DNA from: Brachybacterium huguangmaarense
Lineage (GTDB): Bacteria; Actinomycetota; Actinomycetes; Actinomycetales; Dermabacteraceae
DNA length: 64,000 nt
Direction of reading: 5' to 3'
Assembly (NCBI RefSeq): GCF_025725725.1
Contig: NZ_CP107020.1
Location: 992,001-1,056,000 of the forward strand
The position numbers and the translations under genes are program-made. Below the pieces are notes generated by a model that saw nothing but the letters and a program-made list of their open reading frames with translations, had not been told where the DNA came from and made no database searches. Below, piece after piece: positions 28,144 to 37,510 of the stretch. Position 1 is the stretch's first letter; the number at the start of each line of letters is the position of its first letter.

Positions 28144-28950
28144 GTGACGACCGCGATGCTCCTGGCCGCCCTCGTCGGCCTGGGTGTGGGCGTGGTGGTA
28201 GGGGCCCTCGGGGCGGGCGGCGGCATCCTGGCGGTCCCGATCCTCGTCTACCTGCTCGGGCAGGACCCCCACGCGGCCACGGCCTCCTCCCTCGTCATCG
28301 TGGGCATGACAGCGCTCGCGAGCATCCTCTTCCATGCCCGGCGCGGCAACGTCGCCTGGCGCGACGGCCTCGTGTTCGCGGCGTGCTCGACCGTCGGGAC
28401 GGCGGCGGGCTCGCGGCTGTCGGCCCTGGTCCCGGCGGCCGTGCTCATGATCGCCTTCGCGTGCCTGCTCGCGGTGGTCTCGGTCGCGATGTTCCGCCGC
28501 GCGGCGGCCACCCAGCGCGAGGAGGCGGCGCACGCCCGACGACCGTCCGGGGCCGAGAGCCCCGCGCCGGCCGCCCGCTCCCTGTCCTGGCCTGTGCTCG
28601 TGGCCACCGCGACCGCGACAGGCGCCCTCACCGGGTTCTTCGGGGTGGGCGGCGGCTTCATCGTGGTGCCCATGCTCGTGCTCGCCCTGGGTCTCTCGAT
28701 GCGGCGAGCCGCGGGGACGTCGCTGCTGGTCATGCTCGTGGCGAGCGCGGTGGGGCTGCTCTCCCGGATCGGGACCGACGTGCACGTCGACTGGGGCGTC
28801 ACGCTCCTGTTCGCCCTCGGCTCGATGGCCGGCGGCCTGCTGGGCGGGCCGCTGTCCGAACGCGCCCGCCCCTCGACACTCACGCTCGTGTTCGCGAGTC
28901 TGCTCGGTGCGGTCGCGGTGTTCACCCTCGCCGAGACGCTGCTCGGCTGA
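28144..28950 (+). CDS. TSUP-family sulfite/sulfonate exporter-like permease (TauE/SafE)
   Basis: A 268-residue membrane protein with two repeated four-helix halves. The family repeat is visible as VVGALGAGGGILAVPILVYL in the first half and GALTGFFGVGGGFIVVPMLVL in the second. TSUP proteins move sulfur-containing or carboxylate anions. GTG start with CAAGGAG upstream; TACGCT promoter box about 36 bases before. 3' end overlaps the convergent glycosylase gene by 29 bases. Confidence 0.9.
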   Translation: MTTAMLLAALVGLGVGVVVGALGAGGGILAVPILVYLLGQDPHAATASSLVIVGMTALASILFHARRGNVAWRDGLVFAACSTVGTAAGSRLSALVPAAVLMIAFACLLAVVSVAMFRRAAATQREEAAHARRPSGAESPAPAARSLSWPVLVATATATGALTGFFGVGGGFIVVPMLVLALGLSMRRAAGTSLLVMLVASAVGLLSRIGTDVHVDWGVTLLFALGSMAGGLLGGPLSERARPSTLTLVFASLLGAVAVFTLAETLLG

Positions 28951-29401
28951 CCTCCCCCGGCGCCGCGCGCTCCCACGGCTCGACGTCACCGTCGACCGCC
29001 GCGAACAGCGGGTGGGGCCGGGGCGGCACGCCCGGCGCCGGCAGACGGTCGAGCCAGTCGGGCGCGCGCTCGACGCACTTGGCCCGCAGATGCTCGAGCT
29101 CGAGGGCGAGCTGTCCGCGGGTCACGGGGATCGGGGGGAGCGCCGCGGGGTCGCCGGCCTCCCGGATCCTCAGCGCGTCGAAGCGATACCCGCGGGCGAG
29201 CGCCTCGTCGCGCACCCCGGACAGGTAGGCGCCGACGCTCTCGAGCGGGCGGGGCTGGGCGCGGAACCGCTCCAGCTGGGGGTGGCGGGTGTAGCCGCGG
29301 GTCTCGCCCGCGAGCACCTTCTGCGCCAGGAGGGCCTCGCGCCACACGGCGACGAGCGCCGCCCGGTCGAGGATCGCGGGGTGCAGGCTCCACAGTCGCA
29401 T
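28922..29401 (-). CDS. Pyrimidine-dimer DNA glycosylase (T4 endonuclease V-like)
   Basis: A 159-residue protein starting MRLWSLHPAILDRAALVA, continuing WREALLAQKVLAGETRGYTRHPQLERF, which is the DenV/Pyr_excise family pattern: the enzyme cleaves the glycosyl bond at UV-induced cyclobutane dimers and nicks the abasic site. In T4 endonuclease V the catalytic amine is the N-terminal residue itself after Met removal; here arginine follows Met, as in bacterial homologues. CAGGAT lies seven bases before the ATG, weak promoter or SD evidence. Confidence 0.8.
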   Translation of the reverse strand: MRLWSLHPAILDRAALVAVWREALLAQKVLAGETRGYTRHPQLERFRAQPRPLESVGAYLSGVRDEALARGYRFDALRIREAGDPAALPPIPVTRGQLALELEHLRAKCVERAPDWLDRLPAPGVPPRPHPLFAAVDGDVEPWERAAPGEVSRAASRRG

Positions 29402-29472
29402 GGGGCCGATCCTGCCATCTGTCGCGCCGCCCGGCCGACCGCCCCTGCCATGACCAGGATAGACGCGCGAGG

Positions 29473-29491
29473 GGGGCTTGCGGCAAGGGCC
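29473..29491 (+). promoter_or_regulatory. Rifamycin-associated element (RAE)
   Basis: GGGGCTTGCGGCAAGGGCC on the plus strand, with a CTTG/CAAG inverted core, 80 bases upstream of the HelR-type gene. It matches, as I recall it, the 19-bp RAE found before rifamycin-inactivating and helR genes in actinobacteria. The RAE is known from such genes to mediate rifamycin-responsive expression; that it does so here is inferred. Confidence 0.8.
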
Positions 29492-29552
29492 CCTGCGGGG
29501 CGCAGAATCCAGGCCTCGCCCGCCCGCCGCCCGCCCTGCTCCCGGAGATGCC

Positions 29553-31826
29553 ATGACCCGTCCGCGCCCGTCATCCCCGCCCTCCCCGTCCGCCTCCACC
29601 CCGTCCACTTCCGCACCGTCCGCCTCCGCACCGTCGGGGTCGGCCTTCGCCCTGCCCTCGCGCCTCGCCGAGAAGTCCGCGCCGTCGCTGCTCGCCGCAG
29701 ACGAGGCCCAGTTCGCCGCGATCGGCACCGCGCTGTCCGCCGCCCGCGCCGATCTCGGCGCCCGCCTCGAGCAGGCCCTGGCCGCCCCGGCCCGGGACGG
29801 CCAGGAGCGGGTCGAACGCGACGTCGCCGTGCGGAGCCTGGGCGCGCGACGGCGCCGCCTCGACCGCTTCTCCCTCGACGCCTGTCTGGGCCGCACCGTC
29901 GCCGTCGACGGCGGCTCGCCGCGCTACATCGGACGGCTCGGGGTCGCCGACGCGCACGGCGATCCGCTGCTCCTGGACTGGCGCTCGCCGGCCGCCGAGC
30001 CGTTCTTCGCCGCGACCAGGGCGCACCCGCTCGATCTGGCGAGCCGGCGCCGCTACCGGTGGGTCGGCGGCCAGGTGCGGGACTACGTCGACGAGACGTT
30101 CCGGGCGCCGGGCGGTCCGGAGGCCGCGACCGTGCTCGTGGCCCCGGCCGCGCCCGACGACGACTCGGAGTTCCTCGAGAGCCTCGGCGAGGCCCGCACC
30201 CCACGGATGCGCGACGTGCTCGCGACCCTCGCCGCGGATCAGGACGCCGTCATCCGGGCCGACGCGCGCACCCCGCTCGTGGTCGACGGCGGCCCGGGCA
30301 CCGGCAAGACCGTGGTCGCGCTGCACCGCGCGGCCTATCTCCTCTACGCCGACCCGCGGACGCGCCGGGACGGGGTGCTCGTGGTCGGCCCGCACCGCCC
30401 CTACCTGCGCTACGTCGCGGACGTGCTGCCGAACCTCGGCGAGGACGACGTGCGCACGTGCACCCTGGCCGATCTCGTGCCCGAGGGCGCCGACGGCGCG
30501 CTCGCCGCGGAGCGCGACCCGCGCGCCGCCGCGCTCAAGGGCGATGTCCGCATGGTCGCGGCGATCGAGCCCGCCGTCGCCTTCTACGAGGAGCCGCCGA
30601 CCGCCCCCCTCGATGTCGAGACGCCGTGGGGGAGCGTGCACCTGACCGCCGCCGACTGGGCCGACGCCTTCGCCGCGGTCGCGTCCGGGACGCCCCACAA
30701 CCTGGCGCGGGAGCAGATCCTCGACGAGCTCGCCGAGATCGTGCTCAGCAGGCTCGACGCCGACGAGGAGGACCTCGAGGTGGACCGTGTGCGCGCCGAC
30801 CTCGACCACGACGAGGAGCTGACCGCCGCGCTGCGGCAGGCCTGGCCGATCCTCGACGCCGCCGACCTGGTCGCCGACCTGTGGGAGGTGCCCGCCTACC
30901 TGCGGCGCTGCGCCCCGTGGCTCGACCGGCAGGACGCCGCCCGGCTCCGCCGCGCCGACCCCCGCGCCTGGACGGACGCCGACCTGCCGCTGCTCGATGC
31001 GGCGCGCCACCGGCTCGGAGACCCGGGCCACGAGCGACGGCGTCGGCGGGCCGACGCGGCCCGCGCACGGACCGAGGAGGACCTGTCCGGGATCATCGAC
31101 GACCTGATCGCCTCCGACCAGACCGAGATGCTGCAGATGTCGATGCTGCGCGGCGACGACCTGCGCGGCGCCCTGGTCGCGGCGGCGGAGACTCCCGAGG
31201 CGGCGCCCGAGGACCTCGCCGGACCGTTCGCGCACGTGATCGTCGACGAGGCCCAGGAGCTCACCGACGCCGAGCGAGGCATGATCCTGCGACGCTGCCC
31301 CTCCCGCAGCCTCACGATCGTCGGGGACCGGGCGCAGTCACGCCGCGGCTTCGCCGAGAGCTGGACCGAGCGCCTGGCCCGGGTCGGCCTGCCGCGCGGC
31401 GTCGAGGTGGCCACGCTGCACGTCAACTACCGCACCCCCGCCGAGATCATGCGCGAGGCCGAGCCGGTCATCCGTGCGGTGCTGCCGGACGCGAACGTGC
31501 CCACCTCGATCCGCGAGACGGGGACCGCCGTGCGCCGCGGAGCGCTCACCGAGCTCGACGCCACGGTCGACGGCTGGCTCGCCGCGCATCCCGAGGGGAT
31601 CGTGGGCGTGCTCGCCGTGGGCGATCCCGGGGGCGAGGGGGCGTGGCGGCACGACGACCGCGTGCAGCTGCTCACCCCCGAGCTCGCGGCGGGCCTCGAG
31701 TTCGACCTCGTCGTCCTCGTGGACCCGGAGGCCCTCGGCACGGGCGTGGCCGGCGCGGTCGCGCGCTACGTGGCGATGACCCGCGCGACGCGCGAGCTCG
31801 TCGTGCTGGCCGACACCGCGGGCTGA
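29553..31826 (+). CDS. helR: HelD-like RNA polymerase-recycling ATPase (HelR)
   Basis: A 757-residue UvrD/Rep-like SF1 protein of the HelD/HelR class, which pries stalled or rifamycin-bound RNA polymerase off DNA rather than unwinding duplexes. A Ser/Pro-rich N-terminal tail of about 35 residues precedes the coiled helical arm (RADLGARLEQALAAPARD). Then LDWRSPAAEPFF, Walker A GGPGTGKTVVALHRA (about residue 246), Walker B VIVDEAQELTD, GDRAQSRRGF and the motif V/VI end YVAMTRATRELVVL. GGAG before the ATG at 29553. The RAE 80 bases upstream supports the HelR branch, linked to rifamycin tolerance. Ends 10 bases from the convergent polymerase gene. Confidence 0.88.
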   Translation: MTRPRPSSPPSPSASTPSTSAPSASAPSGSAFALPSRLAEKSAPSLLAADEAQFAAIGTALSAARADLGARLEQALAAPARDGQERVERDVAVRSLGARRRRLDRFSLDACLGRTVAVDGGSPRYIGRLGVADAHGDPLLLDWRSPAAEPFFAATRAHPLDLASRRRYRWVGGQVRDYVDETFRAPGGPEAATVLVAPAAPDDDSEFLESLGEARTPRMRDVLATLAADQDAVIRADARTPLVVDGGPGTGKTVVALHRAAYLLYADPRTRRDGVLVVGPHRPYLRYVADVLPNLGEDDVRTCTLADLVPEGADGALAAERDPRAAALKGDVRMVAAIEPAVAFYEEPPTAPLDVETPWGSVHLTAADWADAFAAVASGTPHNLAREQILDELAEIVLSRLDADEEDLEVDRVRADLDHDEELTAALRQAWPILDAADLVADLWEVPAYLRRCAPWLDRQDAARLRRADPRAWTDADLPLLDAARHRLGDPGHERRRRRADAARARTEEDLSGIIDDLIASDQTEMLQMSMLRGDDLRGALVAAAETPEAAPEDLAGPFAHVIVDEAQELTDAERGMILRRCPSRSLTIVGDRAQSRRGFAESWTERLARVGLPRGVEVATLHVNYRTPAEIMREAEPVIRAVLPDANVPTSIRETGTAVRRGALTELDATVDGWLAAHPEGIVGVLAVGDPGGEGAWRHDDRVQLLTPELAAGLEFDLVVLVDPEALGTGVAGAVARYVAMTRATRELVVLADTAG

Positions 31827-31836
31827 TCCGGGCGCC

Positions 31837-33579
31837 TCACGCCTTCCCGGCGTGCTCGGCGATGTGCAGGTCGAGGGGGAAGTCGACCGTGCTGCCCGGG
31901 AACAGCAGGCGGCCCGCGGCGTCCGCGGCGGCGAGGATCGCCGTCGCCGCGGCGTCCGCCTGCTCGGCCGGCGCGTGCACGATCACCTCGTCGTGCAGGA
32001 AGAACGCGAGATGGGCCTGACGGTCGAAGCCGGGGCCGGAGGCGCGGGCGGCCCGCTCGGCCGCGACCGGCTCGAACCGCGCGAGACGGAGACGGAGGTC
32101 CGCCATCCACGCCAGCGCCCATTCGGCGGCCGTGCCCTGCACGACGAAGTTGCGGGTGAAGCGGCCGCGGGAGCGGGCCGCGCGCACCGCGCGCTCCTGC
32201 TCCGCCGTCGAGGCGTCGGGCAGGTGCGCCGAGGTCTGGGCGGCGCTCCATCCGGGGTCGGGCGGCGGCGAGGAGCGGCCGAGCCAGGTGGTGACGGTGC
32301 CGCCCACCTCGCCGACCTCGGCGGCGCGGTCCACGAGCCGCATGGCGTCGGGGAAGGTGCGTCGCAGTCGCGGCACGAGGCGGGCGCTGTCGCCCGTCGT
32401 CGACCCGTAGAGCGCGCCGAGCACGGCCACCTTCGCCTCGGTGCGGGTCTCGACGACCCCGGTCTCGACGATCCCGGCGTACAGGTCGGTCGCGGCGCCC
32501 GCGGCGGCCATCGCCGCATCCCCCGCCATCGCGGCGAGCACGCGCGGCTCGAGCTGGGCCACGTCGGCGCTCACGAGCAGCCAGCCCGGATCGGCTCGCA
32601 GCGCGGGGCGGAGCTGACGGGGGATCTGGAGCGCACCGCCGCCGCTCGAGGCCCAGCGCCCGGTGACGACGCCGGCGGGCACGTAGACGGGCCGATAGCG
32701 GCCGTCGTGCACCCACTCGTCGATCCACCACCAGCCGTTGGCGGCCAGGAGGCGGGAGAGCTTCTTGTACCGCAGCAGAGGCGCGATCGCGGGATGCTCG
32801 TGCGCCTCAAGCTCCCAGCGCGAGGTCGAGGCCACGTCGATGCCCGCGCGGCGCAGCGCGCGCAGCAGCCGGGGCGGCGAGTCGAGGCTCAGCGTGCGAT
32901 CGTCCAGGGCGTCCCGGGTCTCGGCCGCCGCCTCCGCCATCTTCACGGGCACCTGCCCGCCGTGGGGGCGCGGTCCGAGGGCCTCCCGCAGCAGCCGGTC
33001 GTGCTCGGCCGCATCCCACGGCATGCCTGCCGCGTGCAGCTCGGCCGCCACGAGCGCGCCGGCCGACTCGGCCGCGAGCAGCAGGCGCAGGCGTCCCGGC
33101 TCCGCGGCGCTCTCGGCCGCGGCCCGCTGGCGATCGAACTCCGCGAGCGCCTCCTCGAGGCCGTCCGGCACGGACGTCGGGCTCCCGGCGGACCCGTCGA
33201 GCGAGAACAGCGTGCCGTCGCCGCGCGGCTCGGCCGCGAGATGCTCGGGGGAGACGTCCCACGCCGCCGCGGCCCGCAGCGGCTCGGGCTCCCGGACGAC
33301 CTGCGAGGTGCGCAGCACCGCGTGGACGAGGCGCAGGTCCACGCAGCGCCCGATGCGGATCCCGGCGTCGAGGAGCGCCGGGTACCACTCGGCGGTGTCG
33401 CTCCACACCCAGCGCGGCGCGTCCTCGGCCTCGCGCGCGGCGACGCGGGCGGCGAGGTCGGCCGCGGGCAGGACGACCGGCTCGTCCCGCGCCCCGGACC
33501 CGTCGACGTCGACGAGACCGATGCGTCCCTCGCCGAGGCGGCCGACGACGCACCACGGGCGTCGCGATCCAGCGGTCAT
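31837..33579 (-). CDS. PolA-family bifunctional 3'-5' exonuclease/DNA polymerase
   Basis: A 580-residue family-A polymerase lacking the 5'-nuclease domain, the actinobacterial accessory type. Polymerase motif A reads LVSADVAQLEPRVLAAMAGD, motif B region RTEAKVAVLGALYGSTTGD, and motif C LHDEVIVHAP; the thumb/palm start is YKKLSRLLAANGW with ALQIPRQLRPAL. The N-terminal 190 residues form an exonuclease-like region, in which I cannot pick out a full set of metal-binding acids. AAGGA precedes ATG 33579. Role presumably in repair; the neighbouring UV glycosylase and HelR are not in the same transcript. Confidence 0.88.
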   Translation of the reverse strand: MTAGSRRPWCVVGRLGEGRIGLVDVDGSGARDEPVVLPAADLAARVAAREAEDAPRWVWSDTAEWYPALLDAGIRIGRCVDLRLVHAVLRTSQVVREPEPLRAAAAWDVSPEHLAAEPRGDGTLFSLDGSAGSPTSVPDGLEEALAEFDRQRAAAESAAEPGRLRLLLAAESAGALVAAELHAAGMPWDAAEHDRLLREALGPRPHGGQVPVKMAEAAAETRDALDDRTLSLDSPPRLLRALRRAGIDVASTSRWELEAHEHPAIAPLLRYKKLSRLLAANGWWWIDEWVHDGRYRPVYVPAGVVTGRWASSGGGALQIPRQLRPALRADPGWLLVSADVAQLEPRVLAAMAGDAAMAAAGAATDLYAGIVETGVVETRTEAKVAVLGALYGSTTGDSARLVPRLRRTFPDAMRLVDRAAEVGEVGGTVTTWLGRSSPPPDPGWSAAQTSAHLPDASTAEQERAVRAARSRGRFTRNFVVQGTAAEWALAWMADLRLRLARFEPVAAERAARASGPGFDRQAHLAFFLHDEVIVHAPAEQADAAATAILAAADAAGRLLFPGSTVDFPLDLHIAEHAGKA

Positions 33580-33631
33580 CGGGCCATCCTTCCACCCGGC
33601 GCTCCTGGGCTGGGCCGCGTGGGGCGCAGGT

Positions 33632-34477
33632 TCAGGGTGAGGACAGGGCTCGCCGGGCGAAGGTGGTGAGGGCGTGGTCCCGCAATGACGTGTCGCCGCC
33701 GAGCGATGCCGCGGCCGCCACCTGGAGAGGGAGGGAGGCGCGATGCACCGTCGCTCGGCGCAGGGTCTCGGTCGTGATGTCGCGGGCGAGGGCGTCGTGG
33801 TCGTAGTGGGCGAGCAGGGGGGCGACATCCAGAGCAGGGTCGGCCCAGGCGGCGTTGTCGATGTCGATGAGCGCAGGAGGGCGACCGTCTGCGACGAGGA
33901 TGTTGTGGGGCCCGAAATCCCCGTGCACGAGGGTCGGCTCCGCGTCCTCGTCGGCGGCGAGGGCGTCGCGCACCGCTCTCCGGGCCGCGTCGTGCAGACG
34001 TCGGTCGTGGTGCGTGAGGCGCTCGACGATCTCGGGCCATCGAGGGCCGCCGCACCAGCTCCGAGCGGCAGGAAGCAGGTGGACGAGGGCGTTCCTCCGG
34101 TGTGCGGCGAGACGCCACGAGTCCAGGATCGGAAGGATGATCCGTCGGTCGTCCCGCCATGTGCCGGGGCGAAGGGGGGCGCCTGGCCGGAACTGCCAGG
34201 CGATCGCCGACCAGGCGGGCGCGGAGACGGTCTCGGAGACCGGCCGGGGCACGTCGAGCCCCAGGTCGCCCACCACGTGGGCGACCCGCCTCTCATGAGC
34301 GGTCCGATCAGCATGATCGTCATCCGAGCGAACACGGATGACGACGTCGGGGGCGAGCACGATCACGCCGTGGAAGGCGCCATGGGCTTCGGTCGCCGAC
34401 GCCCAGGGCAGTCCGGGCCAGCGGTCCTGCAGCACGCGGAACGCGCCTCCCGGCAGGCCATCGCGCGTGTTCGCCAT
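33632..34477 (-). CDS. Aminoglycoside phosphotransferase-family protein
   Basis: A 281-residue APH-fold small-molecule kinase. Catalytic loop TLVHGDFGPHNILV and the downstream ALIDIDNAAWADPALDVAPL are the Brenner and DFG-like motifs; VVIRVRSDDD is the N-lobe strand. Substrate unknown. TAGGCT six bases before the ATG at 34477 marks a leaderless transcript. Upstream of the polymerase gene in the same direction with a 52-base gap. Confidence 0.85.
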   Translation of the reverse strand: MANTRDGLPGGAFRVLQDRWPGLPWASATEAHGAFHGVIVLAPDVVIRVRSDDDHADRTAHERRVAHVVGDLGLDVPRPVSETVSAPAWSAIAWQFRPGAPLRPGTWRDDRRIILPILDSWRLAAHRRNALVHLLPAARSWCGGPRWPEIVERLTHHDRRLHDAARRAVRDALAADEDAEPTLVHGDFGPHNILVADGRPPALIDIDNAAWADPALDVAPLLAHYDHDALARDITTETLRRATVHRASLPLQVAAAASLGGDTSLRDHALTTFARRALSSP

Positions 34478-34563
34478 GTCTCGAGCCTAGGGCGTCCTTC
34501 TCGAGCTCCCGGGGCGCAGTGCCCGGGCAGTGCACCCGCGCACTGGGCCGCCCCGCCCGGGTC

Positions 34564-36132
34564 CTAGCCGGGACGCAGACGCCGCGCGACGAGCGCCGCG
34601 AGCGTCACCTCGACGATCGACCGGCAGCTGATGACGAGGTCCGGGGGCAGGCCGAACTCCCGGCACGCGGCGGGGCCGGTCCGCATCTCTTGTCCTCGCG
34701 TCTCCGCCGGCCCGGTGGCCGTCGGTGGCGATGTCGGGGGCTCTCCGGCGTCGGTGTCGAGGCGAGAGCGTCGGTGTCGTCCTTGGAGCGGGGTGCCGGT
34801 GCGTCGGGTGATGACCCCGAGACTCGAGGTCCACTGGACGACCCGACTCCCGTCGTCACCGCGAGAGGCGCGCACGCGGGCCATGAGCTCGCGTGTCCAG
34901 TTGCAGTGCGCGCACAACCCGGCCCCGTTGCCCAGGGACGTCGCCCCACCATCGGCGAACGCCTGGATGTGGTCGATGTGGCGGATCGGGGCACCGCAGA
35001 ACGGACCCATGCACCCGGCCTGACCCATCCGGATCACCCGCGCCAGCGCCACCGGGAACGCCCGCGCGCGGGACTCGACCGCGACCAGCTCACCCGTGCC
35101 CGGATGCGTGTACAGGCGCCGCAGGATCGCCTGGACCTCCCCGTCCACACCCCGCGGCGCCGTGATCGAGGCGAGCGCGGTACCCGAGGGAATGGTGCCG
35201 TACCCCTCGATGACCGCATCACCCTGCCGGCCCGCCAGCAGCACCCGGTCGGACACGACCACACCGACATCCAGACGGACCGGATCCATCGCCTCGTCCC
35301 GACCCAGCAGAGTGTCCGCGAGCAGATCAGCCATCGCCTGCCCATGCCCACGCCGATCACCCTGGGCACGCAGACGCTCCGCGGCCACCGACAGCTTCTT
35401 GCCGATCGCGGCCGCATCGATCCCCGACAGCGTCGCGTGCAGACGCCCCATGCCGTGGGCACCCCGCACGATGCTCACCGACCGATCCGCGTGCGCTCGC
35501 CGATGCCGCCGCGCGAAGGAACCAGGATCCAGGCGATGCGCGATCAGATCGATCTCCTGCTCCCACTGCCGCACCGACGCGTCCTGGAGATACGGGAGGT
35601 GATCGACCACGATCCCGTCGACCTCGCCCCGCAGGCCCGGGCCCAGGGGCCCGCTCGTGGTGCCGATCGCGAGGGCCGACGCCTCCGGCAGGGTGCCCTC
35701 GGCCAGAGCACGATGGGTGCGGGGCATGTCTGCCGTGAGACGACGCGCCGCGGCCACACGCCGCGAAGCCACCGCCGGGGACAGACGCGAGGCCATCGTC
35801 ACGTGATGCGCCGTCGCTCGCCCCCGCCTGGGCTCCGGGACCTGCTGCTGGGCCTCGGTCTCGCGGAGCCTCGCGTCCAGGGCCATGATCGCGTGATCCT
35901 CCACGGCAGCAAGCGCCGACCGCAGCACACTCGCACGGGCCAGCACCTCGGTCGCCTCCCGCGCCCCCAGATCCTCCAGCACCCGGCCAGGGACCCCCGC
36001 GAGCGCAGCGGCCACGGCCCCGAGATCGACCCCGCCGAGCCGGACACGACCACCCTGCACCACGTCCACGCACAGACCCTCCCCAGGAGGGGCTCCGCCC
36101 TCCGGGGTCAGGTCTCGCGGGTTCGTCGTCAT
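34564..36132 (-). CDS. DUF222 / HNH endonuclease-domain protein (13E12-type)
   Basis: A 522-residue protein with the actinobacterial DUF222 region (about residues 60-330: [62 protein letters not shown]) followed by an HNH nuclease module, [23 protein letters not shown]...[10 protein letters not shown], in which both CxxC-like zinc ligands, the HIDH pair and the asparagine are present. These genes occur in many copies as scattered repeats in actinobacteria; the biological role is unclear. The unusually polar C-terminus ([18 protein letters not shown]) is variable. ATG at 36132 with a weak GGGATGG. Confidence 0.87.
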   Translation of the reverse strand: MTTNPRDLTPEGGAPPGEGLCVDVVQGGRVRLGGVDLGAVAAALAGVPGRVLEDLGAREATEVLARASVLRSALAAVEDHAIMALDARLRETEAQQQVPEPRRGRATAHHVTMASRLSPAVASRRVAAARRLTADMPRTHRALAEGTLPEASALAIGTTSGPLGPGLRGEVDGIVVDHLPYLQDASVRQWEQEIDLIAHRLDPGSFARRHRRAHADRSVSIVRGAHGMGRLHATLSGIDAAAIGKKLSVAAERLRAQGDRRGHGQAMADLLADTLLGRDEAMDPVRLDVGVVVSDRVLLAGRQGDAVIEGYGTIPSGTALASITAPRGVDGEVQAILRRLYTHPGTGELVAVESRARAFPVALARVIRMGQAGCMGPFCGAPIRHIDHIQAFADGGATSLGNGAGLCAHCNWTRELMARVRASRGDDGSRVVQWTSSLGVITRRTGTPLQGRHRRSRLDTDAGEPPTSPPTATGPAETRGQEMRTGPAACREFGLPPDLVISCRSIVEVTLAALVARRLRPG

Positions 36133-36210
36133 GCGACCATCCCATCCCAGGGGTGTGACACTCGGGATCGCTCCAGCTGCGGAGTGGGGAGAACGTGCGT
36201 GTGACCCCGC

Positions 36211-36260
36211 GCCTCCTATGCTTCCGGCCTCCTCTGCTCCCGGGCCTCCTATGCTTCTGA
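36211..36260 (+). repeat. Three tandem 16-17 bp copies carrying the -10 box
   Basis: Copies at 36211-36226, 36227-36243 and 36244-36260, each starting GCCTCCT(A/C)TGCT. Copies 1 and 3 contain a -10-like TATGCT; copy 2 has TCTGCT. Copy 3's box lies six bases before the GTG of the next gene and is its leaderless promoter. Confidence 0.7.
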
Positions 36261-36261
36261 C

Positions 36262-37500
36262 GTGCCTGATCAGACCGCTCCGGGGCCCGACGGGGCCGAC
36301 CTCCCCGACCGGGCTGACCTCCCCGACCGGGCTGACCTCCCCGACCGGGGCGACGTCCCCGACCGGGCTGACCTCCCCGACCGGGGCGACGTCCCCGACC
36401 GGGCCGACCTCCCCGCCCGGGCTGACCTCCCCATCCGTGCGGAGCTCACCCGGACCGCGCGCGGCATGCTCCGCCTGGGTCCTGCCCGGGCGGACGCGGC
36501 ACCGGCCCTGCGAATCTCGCTCTCGCTCGCCGCGCCCCTCGTCCTGCTGCTCGTGCTCGGGCATCTCGAGTGGTCGCTGTTCGCCTCGTTCGGCGCGTTC
36601 ACCTCGATCTACGGGCGCTACCAGACCACCGTGACGCGCGTGCGCCAGCAGGTGCTCGTCGGCATCCTGCTCACGTGCTGCGTCGCGCTCGGGGCGGTGA
36701 TCGCGGCGGTGTTCGCGCCGGACGGCTCCGCGACGACGGGCGCCGCCGCGCATCTCCACAGCCTGGTCACGGTGGTCGTCGGCGCGCTCGTGGCCGGTGC
36801 GAGCGCCGTGCTCATCCTGGTGCGCGGCCTCAAGCCGGCCGGCCCGCTCTTCCCCGTCTTCGCGACCACGGCCGTCGCCTCGGCGCCGGTCTCGGCGCCC
36901 GTGTGGCTCGCCGTCCTGATCGCGCTCGGCGCGGCGTCGTGGTGCGTGCTGCTGAGCCGCCTCGCGCAGTGGACCGGCGAAGGGCCGATCGGCCCGGCGC
37001 CCGTGGGCACGGCCCCGGCCGTCCCACGCGCCGAGCGGCGCGTCGAGTTCTCCCGGTACGCGCTCGTGGCGTTGTCGGGCGGCGGCATCGCGACCCTCGC
37101 CGGTCTGCCGTCGCCGTACTGGGCGCAGGTCGCGTCCGTCGTCCCGCTGTCCGCGCCCGGGCATCGCGCCCAGGTCGAGCGGGGGCTGCACCGCATCGTG
37201 GGCACGGCGATCGGGGTGCTCGTGACCGCGTTCCTGCTGTCCTTCCCCGCCCAGCCGTGGCAGACCCTCATCTGGGTGGTGCTCCTGCAGTTCCTCGCCG
37301 AGCTGTTCGTGCTGCGCAACTACGCGCTCGCGCTCACCTTCATCACGCCGCTAGCGCTGCTCATGGTGCAGCTCGCGAACCCGCGTCCCGCGGTGCCGCT
37401 GCTGCTCGCCCGGGTCGCCGAGACGGCGATCGGCGCTGTCGTCGGCATCGTCGCCGTGCTCGTGTCGGTCGCGCTCGCGCGCCGGGCCCGGCGCCGCTGA
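36262..37500 (+). CDS. FUSC-family membrane transporter with repeat-rich N-terminus
   Basis: A 412-residue FUSC/aromatic-acid-exporter-like membrane protein. Residues 12-59 are eight hexapeptide repeats of the ADLPDR type (variants [18 protein letters not shown]), a charged cytoplasmic tail. Two blocks of helices follow (about residues 85-220 and 260-400), the second with [33 protein letters not shown], the FUSC signature. It likely exports an organic acid or lipid precursor; substrate unknown. Starts with GTG 36262, TATGCT six bases upstream. Convergent with the VOC gene 10 bases away. Confidence 0.83.
   Translation: MPDQTAPGPDGADLPDRADLPDRADLPDRGDVPDRADLPDRGDVPDRADLPARADLPIRAELTRTARGMLRLGPARADAAPALRISLSLAAPLVLLLVLGHLEWSLFASFGAFTSIYGRYQTTVTRVRQQVLVGILLTCCVALGAVIAAVFAPDGSATTGAAAHLHSLVTVVVGALVAGASAVLILVRGLKPAGPLFPVFATTAVASAPVSAPVWLAVLIALGAASWCVLLSRLAQWTGEGPIGPAPVGTAPAVPRAERRVEFSRYALVALSGGGIATLAGLPSPYWAQVASVVPLSAPGHRAQVERGLHRIVGTAIGVLVTAFLLSFPAQPWQTLIWVVLLQFLAELFVLRNYALALTFITPLALLMVQLANPRPAVPLLLARVAETAIGAVVGIVAVLVSVALARRARRR
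36295..36438 (+). repeat. Eight 18-bp in-frame tandem repeats inside the FUSC gene
   Basis: Units of six codons encoding (A/G)D(L/V)P(D/A/I)R. The number of units is divisible freely without shifting frame, so copy number can vary by slippage. Units 4 and 6 are the GDVPDR variant, showing higher-order duplication of unit pairs. Confidence 0.9.
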
Positions 37501-37510
37501 CGGGCCGAGC

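Noticed and set aside
34564..36132. DUF222/HNH gene as a mobile intron or homing element
   Set aside because: It is a free-standing full-length gene with no intron, insertion target or repeats at its ends; such proteins are common chromosomal families in actinobacteria.
36295..36438. CRISPR-like or satellite array
   Set aside because: The 18-bp units are contiguous with no spacers and keep the reading frame of a transporter gene.
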